Assembly (NCBI GenBank): GCA_038030265.1 | Contig: CM075938.1 | Location: 18,143,009 to 18,207,008 of the forward strand | From: Corythucha ciliata | Taxonomy: Eukaryota > Arthropoda > Insecta > Hemiptera > Tingidae | DNA: 64,000 bases | Direction of reading: 5' to 3' | Shown: in pieces, positions 22,000 to 33,240 of the stretch | How positions within the stretch are numbered: the stretch's first letter is position 1 | Layout of the letters: every line of letters begins with the position of its first letter | Program-made: the position numbers and the translations under genes | Notes under the pieces: model-generated | The model's database searches: none | What the model was told of the DNA's origin: nothing | The model's input: the letters and a program-made list of their open reading frames with translations, nothing else

Positions 22000-24900
22000 A
22001 ACATAATTTTATAAACCATTCAAAGATGTAAATCGATTTCTCGGACATCAATCACTCTAGAAATAAAAATACGACCACCAAACAACCCCCCTCCCACCGC
22101 ACAAACAATGTTTTCCCTTCCAGCAGTGGATGCGAAGTGCTGGAATTACGGCGGCGTTTCGATTCGTCTTTCAAGGTTAATACGAAGGATAGCCGAACGT
22201 GATTCTCGGATAGCATATTGATGTTGTGGGGGGGGGGGGTTAAAATGTTTTTATCTAAATTGAAATCGCTGTTCGGACAAGAAATCGTAGATTTTAAGAT
22301 TAGACGTTCCAAGAATCTTTTTTTTTTTTAACTTATCGCTTGTTAATAGATTCTCCTCCTTCTTCGTCGACTCGTTTTAATTTTGAATCGAAATCAGTGA
22401 AGAATATATTTTCAAGTTTTGATTTCCTAGCGCGTACAGTGAAGTCTTATCAAACTTCTCGGCTTTAGGAAGTTCGTGCACACTTTTGGGTCTATCTTCA
22501 TAGCGAATGACAATAAAACGGAAAGGCTTTCACGTGGAGAATCTCAAAGTTGTCACAATTTATCAAAACCCAAGTTTTGATAGAAGTTCCTAAGAACGTT
22601 TGATTAATAAATCTAAGGAAAGGGACAGTGTCCGAGTTTATTGACAAGGGGTCGTTCAAAACAGTCGTCCCCCACTGTCGTTTTAATGAAGTTATCTCTA
22701 TTTCGCTTCCTTTTGTTTTCCGTAGTTTTTTTATTTTAATTTTGCCCTGTGTTTTCCGTTTCTCCAAAGGCTAGGGGTTGGGGGGAGGGGTAGCGTGGTG
22801 GAACTTTCTAAACACGGAGAGTCGATCACCGCGTTGCCTCACAGCCGATCGACTTACTTAGAATTTCGTGGGTTGTTTTAAATGAAATCCCAAGGATCTC
22901 TCTCTCTCATCCCTCACCACCACCCCGCCCCACGCTCACACGTCTGCGAAAAAAAAAGACCGAGGGTTCATTAGCTAAAGGGGGAAAAAGAAAGATAGCG
23001 TTAAGATAGTGCATTGTAATGAAGGCTATAAACAGGTGGAAAAAGAGGTGGAGTGGTGTATCCCGAAAGAGGAGTAAGAGAGTGGGTATCGAAGAGGACT
23101 GATAAATGAAGAGATACCCCCCTTGAGAGAGCTCAGAATAGAGGTACATCGTGAGAGGAGATTTGAATCATGCACTAACCAGTTGGGAATGTTAATGTAG
23201 TCGACTTAAGACGACGGTGTTTCCACTTCTTATCAAGATATCCCTCTTCCTCGTTGTTGCTCTCCATATCCTCCTAAAACTCCTACCATTTTTTCCGTAA
23301 AAATATCAATTTTTTCTCATTTTATTTCGAACCTTAAAACGCCTCTGGTCACCCCTAGGTGGGGATTTCAATTTTTCCATTGGATTGTTGCTGCAGTATA
23401 CATAATAATATTTATAACACAAATAAACAAAATAAACAACGGGAACAGCCAAAACAGGGAGAACATTGTCCCGTCTGTGATGCTCACAAACATAGTCGGT
23501 AAGATAAAACCGACAAGAAGAGAAGTTCCCTAGTAAAAAAATATGTAGTACGTATAGTAACAGAAAAAAAAGAGTACCCGCGGCAAAGTGCTCTCTAAGT
23601 GATAAAACAAAGGTATAAAAAGGGCCGTAGCGTACGCAAATTGGCGGTCCCACCTAAGGCTATCAGCCGAACAACATCGCCGATACTAAGAATAAATTAC
23701 GGACAGGTACAATGGGCCCATCTCGTTCTTCCCCGCCCCCTTTCACCCTCCAACTCCAACTCGAGGGGACCTCCGGATTAACTGATTTCAAAGACAATGT
23801 GGGTCTGATCAGGGATTCAGCTACTGTAGGGGGACTCTTCTTCTTTTCTTCTAGGCCTATCTTTTACGCCAATTTGGTGAATAGTCTCTGTTCCTGTTTT
23901 GTATACGAGGGGAGAAAGGTGGGAGAGGGGACTAACAAGAAAACAGCGCGTTGTTGCTATTGGTTGAACCCTGTAGTCGAGCTGTCATTAATCCGCTGAA
24001 TGCCTCCCAAAATACATTAGCCGATACTGAACGATTCAATTTAAAACTTAAAAACCCATTAGATGAATAAATCTGACGTACTCCCGAAAGTATACTGCCT
24101 TCCCGCAACAAAAGCGTTAATTAATATCGGTTGTTGGGCGCTCCTCTTGCGTAGGAGTCGAAAAAAAAGCACTGGACCATATCGTCAACAGTCGATCTCT
24201 TTCCTTGTTTCATGGACGACTTTATCATAATTCAAAATCTTTTATCGTTTTCACGTCTCTCAACCATCTGTCTTTAATCCCTTAATTGGAATCCCATTAA
24301 TTTGAAGGTCTCTTCACCCCCCCCCCCCGCATTACACAAAGACGCGCAATAGTTGAGCCTGTCGATCGCGGAATTGGTGACATCTGGCAGGAGGCAATGG
24401 GGATGATTACTTATAACAAGCGCAAATCGTTTTCAGGTGTTTCTAGTTCTCGGACAAAACTGAATGACAGAAGAAAAAAAATTAACCGTTACGTCCATTC
24501 GTTTGAGAGTAGCGACGCTTTTAGGTCTGAGAAAGGAAATAGACGATGAATTTATAATAGACGAGAAAATAAATGTATATGTCCATTTCATGTTGGAGTG
24601 TTTATGTATAACGTCGTTTTCTCTCATAATGCGTTTCCGTTTAATGTTACTAATCCCATTCACATTCCTGCAGAACAAGTCTGAACACCATTTATCGCCG
24701 CTAAACTATTTTATTTCTGCTTCGGTAAGAAAATTACTGTACGATTCATTTCATAAATAAATTAAGGATTTTTCTGTTTGAAGTATTACACTGTTGCAGT
24801 CAATGGGTGGGGAGTGATCAAGATGCCTCGTGGTGAGGGGGGGGGAGGAAATGCTCGCCAACATTTTAGTACTGAAAATTCAGGTAGTTCGTCCTTTTCC

Positions 24901-25690
24901 AAGCCGAAGCGAAGCAGAATAAGTGTCATTTCTCTCTGTCGTTCTTCTTCTTCGTAATAGCACCCCCCCCCCCACCAGCACAAGTTATCTTTAACAGGGT
25001 CGTAGCATTTACTAATCGTAATTAATTGTTATTTTTTTCAATATTGTGAAAACCGAAAAAAAAACAAATCAGATATTCACAACCACACAAAGTGCTATAC
25101 TCCAGACAGTTGCAGTTCCCCGAAGCCTATCGGCACACGCCGGCGGTGGTCATTAAGCGCATGAAGGTAGAAAGTTGGTGAGCCCTGGCAGTCAAAACCG
25201 ACGATGGTAGGATGCATAACTCACAAGTATCAAAAATCACGCGATCTCCAACCGAGCACCGATATCCATCACAAAATAATGTGTCGATACATCCCTCCCT
25301 CCGCCCCCCCCCCCAACAACACATCGGCGAGCTCGGCCCAATTATCCCCACAGCAGCGTAGCAAATTAATCCACGTTTATTCCGCTTATTCCAGCCATCA
25401 GGCCTGGAGCTTCACCGGCCGATCAGTTTGTCGCTATCGCCTCAAGAATTTTTGGTAACTATAAGAATTGGCCAGTTCGTCCACAAAACATTTCTATCTC
25501 GAGAGTACTCACGGTCACGGCCACGCCTACATATAGTGTATTCAATACAATTTGCTGTATGAGTAAAAAAGACAGAAGGAAATGATTCCCAGAAACCCAA
25601 TTCCAATGGGACCACAGCAGTACAAACCACCACCCAGAGGCGCAAGTAGCAAAATATTTTGGGGAGGTGAGAGAGTTAATTTTACCACCT
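22000..25690. other. Non-coding stretch without recognisable genes
   Basis: It contains purine/pyrimidine-rich DNA and several G/C homopolymers: G12 22228-22239, C12 24317-24328, G9 24837-24845, C11 24963-24973 and C11 25304-25314. Open frames up to 115 codons are present without motifs. The 25090-25460 part is GC-richer and might be regulatory, but nothing specific can be shown. Confidence 0.45.
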
Positions 25691-26040
25691 GACAGCTACA
25701 GTTTTACCACTCGCCCCCCGCTAAGACGGGTAGCACCAGCTTCGTGAAAACCCGACCTGCGAAAATGGGCAATTGGCTAGTGGAACCCGCTAAAATGATT
25801 TTTAGTGAGACAAAACCGCGAAAATGAGCTGGCGAGAAAAATCCGCAAAATTTGCTTTTGAATAAGTGAACTACACTTAATTTGTTTTTCAGCAACAAAA
25901 CTCGTGACATTGGGGTTTTAGTTAGCCAGCAACGTCAAAATAGGGTTTTTGCGAGAGCGAAATTCTGTTTTTAGAGAGCGAAATCCGAGAAATTCGAGAA
26001 ATCTGAGAAATTATTTTTATGTGAGCGTTGACGAAACAAA
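25690..26040. repeat. Degenerate array, F1-related
   Basis: Units such as gaaaacccgacctgcgaaaatggg, aacccgctaaaatgatttt and acaaaaccgcgaaaatgagc alternate with 'gtgaga' linkers. It is directly followed by an F2 array. Confidence 0.5.
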
Positions 26041-26089
26041 GTGTGGTGACTTCATGGAATTTTTGATTATTTGTATCGTGCATCCATTG

Positions 26090-26760
26090 TGATCACATGC
26101 CGTAATTTCGCATTTCATGAAATGACTAGTCTTTTATCCGCAAATTAACGCAATGATTAGCGATTTTTTGCCATTTCAGCGATTTTACACCATTTTAGCT
26201 GTGAATTACCGATTTATCTGAATTCCTGTTCGTCCTGATTTCTCAATTTTCTGTGAGTTAGCAAATTTTCTCAAATTAACCCCCTCATAGCCATTTTTCT
26301 TTATTTTAGCCGCAAATTAGCGTTTTTACTCATTTTAGCCGCTAGTTATGGATTTTTCTACGTTTCATCAACGAATCACCATTTATCGCCCCCAATGTTC
26401 GCCGCTTACATAACGCTTTTCCTGAAATTTGGCCAAGGATTAGCGATTTTTCACCATTTTAGCCGTGAATTAGCGTGTTTCGTAATTGTCAACGCGAATT
26501 ACTGTTTTTTTTTTTTACACTCTATCCGCGATTTTAGAGCTTTTTCTCAATTTTAGCCGTGAAGTAACGTTTTACGTCGCGAATTAGCTATGTAGTTTTC
26601 TTAATTTTATCCGTAATTTAGCACTTATTCTCACTTTTGTCCGAGAATCAGTTATTTTTCTCAATAATTTCAGCCGTGATTTAGCCATTTATCTCATTTC
26701 AGCCCCAAATTAGCGTTATTTTCAATTTTGGACTGGATTAAGTGAGCACTTAGCGGGGGA
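26090..26760 (+). repeat. Degenerate array, family F2
   Basis: More than fifteen units follow ttttagccg(c/t)gaattagcg plus tttttctca. Neighbouring copies such as those at 26304 and 26333 lie 29 bp apart; others are longer. It is the same unit as at 9.75-10.4 kb. Confidence 0.65.
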
Positions 26761-27299
26761 TTAGTCGCCTACGATGAGGAGGCGCGAATTGTAGCGTTTT
26801 CCATTTCCATAAAAATCCGAGGGGCACCAAAATCCAATATTAAAAACGATAATTCAAATATGAAAATGATAATAAAAATGAAAAGCTGAACGTGCCACTT
26901 CTTGGCCCGCGTGCCCTGGGTTGGCCACCCCTGTCCTAGATCATAAGAAACATTCTATACAGGTGCCAGACACGATCAAATGATCCGGATTTTTCATACG
27001 GTGGGCTCCCGGACTTTAAAGTATTTTTCGGACGAATCCTATTACTCTCCGAATATTTGGTTGGTTCCAGTTAGTTTGGAGAACCTGAGTCTTACGCTTA
27101 CTGCAGTCGGGTTGAAATTGATTCCCAGCGAATCCTTCCACCTGAACGCGTCTGTGAGCCATTTCTGCTTATTGAACGCATTCTATTGCATTAAACAATC
27201 ATTGGATTAGCACCATCCCGCCACCCAAGGTCCGCACGAAGGCAGCGATTTTAGAAGGAAGATAGAGAGCGTGAAGAGACTTCGGTTTGGGTTCTACCG

Positions 27300-27870
27300 T
27301 TTATACCAACTTTTGTGGGTCTGACTCTTACAAAAACCCAATGAAATTTGGTTGTATAAAAAAACTGAATTCCGATGTATGAATCTATTCAAATCAAAAT
27401 TTCGCGAGTTTTGCTCTTGTTTAACCAAATTTCGTTCATTTAGCTATATCGTAACAGCCATCGAGGAGGACGTTTCAAATGCAAAACAAAAAAAAAAAGT
27501 GAAAATCGGGTTTTCGCTCATACAAAAACAAAATTGTACGAGTTTATCCTTCAACAAATGGGTTTGTTTCTCAGAAATACGAAATTCGCGAGTTTGGCTC
27601 TTTCAAAACCAAATTCGACGATTCTGGCTCTTTCGGAAACAAACTTGGCACATTCAAAAGTTCAAAAACCAAATTCATGGACTTGGCTTATTCAAACCGT
27701 GAGCTTTTTTGACTTTGAATGCTTTATCCCAAATTTTAAAATTCAAATGTCGTAAAATATTCTTTGAAACCAGATTTCACGGATTACCTTTCAGTCGGGC
27801 TTTGGCTCTGTCAAGCCCCAGTTTCACCTATTTGGCTCTTTCAAAAGTGAATTTCACGGACATTTCACTT
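27300..27870 (-). repeat. Degenerate array, family F1
   Basis: Units such as ttggctctttcaaaaccaaa and attcgcgagtttggctc are repeated with divergence. In reverse complement they match the arrays at 36.6 and 52 kb. A 116-codon frame here derives from the repeat. Confidence 0.6.
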
Positions 27871-28483
27871 TCTAGCAGAAATTAATAAAAGTAGTAATTA
27901 CGCTATACAATAATTTCATCACGAACCGAGCAATAGACTGGAGGTGAGCATTACGACCTTGAGAATGGTCCACTAAGTCTTCGAATCAAATTATTTGGTC
28001 TGTTTCCGAGGAATTGTTATGCTCCGACTTTAAATTTAAGAAATTTCGATCCGAATCAGGCACAAAATGCGTCCCGGGACAGTTGGCGACCCTAGCAATG
28101 TCCACTGTCGTGGGCAAATGGGCAAGAAATGAACGAATTTACAGTTTAAATGAGCTTAGGATGCACGGTTTCAAGGTATCATAGGCACTGGCACGGCAAA
28201 AGGTGGCACCGCAACTGGAGTGTTTATCATGGTTTGGCAGGAGTAGATTTTTACGGGTCAAATTCCAATCAAAGTTGTCAAATACTTGTCATTTGGCCGG
28301 AATAGATTTTGACCAATGCCCGACACCACTTAGTAGTGACTTGAGAATACATCGTACGCTCGGAAGAATAATACTGGTAAAATTCAAAAAATTGAGAATG
28401 AAAGAGACCGTCGAACAATTATGACGAGTAGAAGTAGAAGACTCAGAAGAGCTCGCATTAGTTCAATTTTGTCTACGTTTAAC

Positions 28484-28725
28484 CATGGAGGAAGGAAAAG
28501 AGAGGAGGGAGCATAAGTTGAAAAAGGTGACGCCGATTTTCGCCATATTGGTGGTCCCTCGGCCTTAATATTTAAGATATAGATAACACAGGAGCAGTCG
28601 TGATAAAGTAGTCCTCACCGCTCGTCCTGTTGCGTACAGGGACTACCAATGTGGCGTATGTTGGCTTCACCCCGTTAACTTGATTTTACATCTATCGCTC
28701 CCTCCTCTCTCTTCATACCTCCATG
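28484..28725. mobile_element. 242-bp MITE with perfect 8-bp target duplication
   Basis: Identical cgtttaac sits on both sides (28476-28483 and 28726-28733). The ends are inverted: catggagg...gagaggagggagc on the left, with catggagg...gagaggagggagc read from the right. A second conserved inner block is cgcca(t/c)attggt(g/a)gtccct. An 8-bp duplication is typical of hAT and P superfamilies; CA-starting ends fit either. No coding capacity. Confidence 0.8.
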
Positions 28726-28789
28726 CGTTTAACCACCATATACGAGAAAGTCTACGACAAAGAAGCTGTCCACTCATTATTTGCTGACT

Positions 28790-28872
28790 TTGGTGTCAAA
28801 ATTAAGAAATTACCTGACTTTTCCCTGACCAATTTAAAATTCCCTGACTTTTCCCGGTCTATGGCAACCCTG
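28790..28872 (-). mobile_element. One end of a hAT-like repeat (CAGGGTTGCCA type)
   Basis: Read on the minus strand from 28872 it starts cagggttgccatagaccggg, then has two copies of gggaaaagtcagg separated by aattttaaattggtca. Short elements beginning this way are widespread in animal genomes. The opposite end was not found. Confidence 0.35.
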
Positions 28873-29161
28873 CACAATGAGTGAGGAAAGCGTCAATTTA
28901 TGCAACGCCGAGTTCACTAATTTCCAACAATGAGCGCGTAATGACGCTCCTCACGAATTGCGAACGCTCTTTTCCGCTGGACCGATCAAGTAAAAAATGT
29001 TGCTCCCGCTTGAACAGAGTCGAGCTACAGCGATAACCTAACAGGGACAGAAAGTACTTTACGTCACTCCTGGTAGTGATATAATAGTATATTACGATAC
29101 GAGTACCAATAAACCAATTAACCGTTAACAGAATTATCAATACGCCTCATACCGGACTTAC

Positions 29162-29382
29162 AGTTGTGTTTCCTCTTCTTACTCCGATTCCTCGTCTCAA
29201 GAACTTTTGGTAGAAATAATTGACTTTTTCATCCACCCTACCACTAAAATTTTGATTGACTACGAGTGTTCTTAAGCTTGTCTTATCAATTAAACCCATA
29301 TTGTGCGGCAGGGCCTTTATAAAATATGTATACACGTACGTAATTTTGACAGCCAGCAGGGTCAAGTTGTTAGCGAAAGAGA
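29162..29382 (-). CDS. Candidate internal exon, unknown protein
   Basis: The minus strand has a strong acceptor (ttttattttgtttcaggtgag, exon starting at 29382) and a strong donor (ACT|GTAAGT, exon end 29162). Between them lies a 73-codon open frame including KALPHNMGLIDKTSLRTL and VDEKVNYFYQKFLRRGIGVR. The nearer AG at the acceptor would put a TGA in frame, so the second AG is chosen. No domain is recognised, and no matching-phase downstream exon could be fixed; the 80-codon frame at 28898-29140 does not join in frame. It may be a gene relic or chance. Confidence 0.28.
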
Positions 29383-29418
29383 CTCACCTGAAACAAAATA
29401 AAACGTAATTAATAATAG

Positions 29419-29454
29419 TGAGAGAGTAGAGAGAGAGAGAGAGAGTGTGTGTGT
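29419..29454. repeat. (GA)n/(GT)n microsatellite
   Basis: A run of gagaga with one interruption (agtaga) passes directly into gtgtgtgtgt. Confidence 0.9.
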
Positions 29455-30248
29455 TATTTATTCATCATATTTAGTATGATAGGATGGATTTTTTTTCAAT
29501 ATTGCTAGAAGTTCCAATTGAATTTTGTATATCATCAGGGAAGAATGTTCACTACTTGTGATGAGGGGGTGAGCTGAATTAGATGAATGGACCCCCGCAC
29601 CGATCACAACACCTGCAATCTGCTAATGAGCACTCAGAAAACATACCATACGCCTCCCCCCCCCCTCACTGCCAGCACTAACCCCTCCAACTGGTTCGTA
29701 TACCGTGTTTTACAATTCTCGATCCCACGCCGACAGAGTTGCCAGACAGGGCTATGAACCGTGTTTAGGGCTATTTCGCCCCTTAAAATCGACAAAAAAC
29801 CATAGATCACAGTTAGTGCAAGTTTTATCAGTAGAATATGCGCGCATCAGGTGAGCAGCCCAAAAATCTGATAATTTTATCCAAAATGTCTTCCATATCG
29901 CTCGACCAATCGTTTTCAAATTTTAGGGTGTACAATCTTCTACAGGGTTCAAGACACAACTTTTGAGCTGTCACTCATCTAGATCTGTTGACAAAAATTT
30001 ATCACATAGACTTTCAGAGATACTGAAAGTTGAGATTTAGGCCCGGTGCACATTAGCGTTACTAAACGCAGCGTTAACGCGGCGTCCCCAACGGAGTTTT
30101 GAGTTCACCGAACGGTGGGAGGGGGGACGACAAGCCTCAAGTCATGGACGCAGCTAGCTCAAGACAGAAACCCTTCGCCAGACCCTCGCGAGCGTATTCG
30201 TCTCAACAAAGAATGCGTCGAATAGTGACGCATTTTCGCCGGAATTAA

Positions 30249-30395
30249 AGGCTTTGCCACACATATGTGGTCCATATTGGACACAAATTTTCCAATACTC
30301 ATTAATTTCCAGCATTGTCTAGAAACCGACCAACTGGAAATTGCGACGCATTTTCAAATATTTGGCAATATTTGACACAAATGTGTGGCTTCTCC
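30249..30395. mobile_element. 147-bp MITE between TTAA sites
   Basis: TTAA occurs exactly at both borders (30245-30248 and 30396-30399). The inner ends are inverted: left ctttgccacacatatgtg, right (reversed) agaagccacacatttgtg, with about 75-80% agreement over 26 bp. TTAA duplication is characteristic of piggyBac-like and some other superfamilies. The internal part is AT-rich and non-coding. Confidence 0.5.
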
Positions 30396-30397
30396 TT

Positions 30398-30900
30398 AAG
30401 ACCCGAAACTTGCAGTTTCGCTGAAATTAAGACCCGAAACTGTCAATTTCACGGATATTCAGCCAGGAAACTTGTAAATTCGCTCAAATTAGGACCTGAA
30501 ACTGCTAACTCACAAATATCGAGCTCTAAGTGATGCGAGCTAATATAAATGCAAATAGCGAGCTCTAAGCCATTACTCTGATAATTTGTCAGACTATGGC
30601 CACACTATAACCCATGTTGGTCCACTCTTTGAAGGAATATTTGCCTCCCGAATTCCAACAGCTGTTGCCTGCTGTTGTAACAGACTTCGGACTCTGTTGT
30701 GCCTGGCTAGCCCGTGTACCGCGGTCACTAAAAATAAAATAAAATAAAACCCCTAAACCGGCAATTTTGCGAAAATAAAACCCAAACTTGCAATTTCGCG
30801 GTTATAAACAGTAACTCGCGGATATCTAATATATCTATACCCAGAACTTGTATTTTCACAGCGTTAGCTCCGATTGTTGTAAGTTCGTGGCTATGTTTGC
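30398..30900. repeat. Degenerate array, family F3
   Basis: Units such as agacccgaaacttgcagttt and cgctgaaattaagacccgaaact recur; from about 30740 the orientation-related phrase caatttcgcggttata appears. It is interrupted at 30570-30730 by unrelated sequence. Confidence 0.55.
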
Positions 30901-31299
30901 CAGGCGCGGTCGGATAAAAAAGATTCCGTGGCCAAAATAAATAAAAAATGTAAAAAAAAAAAATTAAACTTGGTATTTGGCGAAAATAAAGACAAACGTT
31001 GATAATTAGGGGTGAAATCGGTCCGGTCCGACCGAAAAATAATAACGTCTGAACCGGACCGGGACCGGACCAAAAAGGACCGATTTTATTTTGAGTCTTA
31101 AATAAAATTCGCTGGAAAATGTTCACGAAATAATAATTCGAAACGAAGTATATAAAAGTAATAATCCTTGGCTCACAAGCTCTATGTATGCATTTTGTGG
31201 GCTAATCAACCCAAAAATGCGCTTCCCTTTAAAAGGTCTCCGATCCGCCCTTCGATGGTTGTGTACGTCACGGCATTCTATTGAAACATACTCGAGACA

Positions 31300-33208
31300 T
31301 TTTTTTAATTTTTTTTATTTTGTCAAACAAATTTTTATTCATATTAACAAACTCAAATATACACTACTACTCACAATCAGAATTATTATCTAAAAACTCA
31401 TCGACACTGTAATACGCTTTTTCTAACAAGTAATTTTTCATAAACTTATCGAATAAGCTAGGTCTCATCTCCTTCACATTTTCAGGGAAGGCATTGTACA
31501 TTTCAACTCCCAAGTAGTCTACAAAATCTTGGCGTTTTTTCTTTGTCTTAAACCGTTTTAAACGAAGATCGAGCCTGATTCTTGTACTATGGCTCTGTAA
31601 ATTGCTATTTAATTCGTAATTCTCTTTATTCTTGTAGATTAATCGCAAGGATTCAAAAATGTATAAAGACGGTAGTGTCAAAATACGTAACTCTGCAAAT
31701 TTTAACCGGCAATCTGCTCGATATTTCATGCCACAAATTACGCGAAAAGTTTTCCGTTGTAGTGAAAACACTCTTTTAGCATGGCAGGCTTTTCCCCAGG
31801 TCAGGACCGCAAAGGTTAGTCGTGACTGTACTAAAGCAAAATATGCACATAATAAAAATCTCTTCGAAAAACTGGCCGACAACATTCTCAAGAGAAAAAT
31901 TTGCTTGTTTAGTGCTTTGGCAAGCTCCTCACAGTGATGGTCCCACTTCAAACGAGAGTCAATGGTTATGCCCAGAAATTTTACAGGATCATCTAAAGAA
32001 TCATATTTTTTCAATGTTACAACTAGTGATTTTGTTTTATTCACCTTCAAACTAAATTTATTTGAGGCACACCACTCAACCAACAGACCCTGGATCCTAT
32101 CCCTCTCAACAACGGCTTCACTCAGGCTAGTTTTTAAGACATTTAGTGTCGTGTCATCAGCGAAGAAAATAAAATTAGCTTCGGTAATAAAATCTTGTAC
32201 ATCATTGAAATATATAAAAACAATATTGGCCCTACAACCGAGCCTTGGGGAACAGCTTGACTAGTCACAAGCTCATCATACAAATCATGCCTTATTTTTA
32301 CAACTTGGAGTCTGTTTTCCAGGTACGATTGAATTAAATTACAGCTGACTTCATTGAACCCATATTTTTCAAGTTTTTGCCAACTAGAATCAAATGGTCA
32401 ACACAATCAAATGTCTTCGTTAAATCGAAAAATGTATTGTGAGAGAACAAGCCATGTTTAAAACAGTCGAGCGTCCGCTTCACAAAGTCTAAAATAGCTT
32501 GTTCCGTAGATCTTCTTTCTCTGTACCCATACTGGATATTAGTAAATAGATTATTTTCTTCAAAGAAAGTAACAATTTGATTTTTCAAGATTTTTTCAAA
32601 AAGTTTCGAGAGAATTGGCAGCAGTGAAATCGGCCTATAATTAGAGGGTATGTTTCTATCGCCACCTTTGTATACCGGGGAAACCATCGTCTTTTTGAGC
32701 ACACTCGGGAAGATACCAGTTTGTAGAGGCAAATTAATCAAGCACGTCAGTGGATCTGCGATACTTGCGACCGCTTTTAATATTTTAGAGTCGAGACCAT
32801 AATAATCCATCCCACTTGTATTTTTCAACGATGTTATCGTCTTCCTCAGTTCCCTAGTAGTTATCTGTGTGAACTGAAATTTGGATGTCAATTTGGGTGC
32901 CTTAAACTCGAGTGGATTTCGATCTGTCTGTGACACGTTATTTTTAATATAGTTTGCAACATTTCCAAAAAACGAATTGAATGTATTGCCGTCAATAGGA
33001 GGCAATAACATTTCAATTTCGCTTTTTCGATTTTTATTTACAATTCTCCACAATGCCTTAGATTTATTTTCCGCGTCGTCAATTTGTTTGTCATGGTACA
33101 CAATTTTTGCCTTCCTTATCTCACTTTTGCACTGACTTCTTAATTTATTTCTGATCCCTTTCAACGGTTCTGTCTTAAATATCTTATACAATGAGGAAGT
33201 TTCAAAGG
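31300..33208 (-). mobile_element. 5'-truncated non-LTR retrotransposon (Jockey/CR1-L2-like LINE)
   Basis: The element carries the reverse transcriptase and C-terminal region only. Its 3' end (plus-strand 31300-31320) is an A-rich tail on the minus strand, right after the RT frame stops at 31367. The 7-mer tcgagac sits directly outside the tail (31292-31298) and again at 33209-33215, next to where the conserved frame begins. This is a candidate target-site duplication that would set the 5' truncation point at 33208. 5' truncation is the usual outcome of target-primed reverse transcription. The open frame does run about 30 bases past 33208, so the 5' border is tentative. Confidence 0.75.
31367..33191 (-). 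pseudogene. LINE reverse transcriptase, frameshifted
   Basis: Block 1 (33191 to about 32375) has IRKAK and NKSKALWRIVNK linker features, then RT motifs: GMDYYGLDSKILK, NYRPISLLPILSKLFEKIL, QYGYRERRSTEQAI and FFDLTKTFDCVDH (motif A, with the usual Lys-Ala changed to Lys-Thr). The frame shifts at the five-base run 32374-32378. Block 2 contains LEKYGF, a Q-S-Y-L-E-N-R-L-Q segment and VPQGSVVGPIL (motif B). The frame shifts again at 32216-32220. Block 3 has FFADDT (catalytic Asp pair intact), then WCASNKFSLKVNKTKS, FLGITIDSRLKWDHH and the C-terminal domain to the stop at 31367. Both shifts are at homopolymers, so sequencing error is possible; otherwise the copy is dead. The endonuclease is missing from this fragment. 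Confidence 0.85.
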
Positions 33209-33240
33209 TCGAGACTTTGGGGAAATATGTAGTACGCTAA

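Noticed and set aside
30728..31126. 132-codon minus-strand frame
   Set aside because: It runs across an F3 array and the GGACCG cluster; composition is low-complexity and there is no motif.
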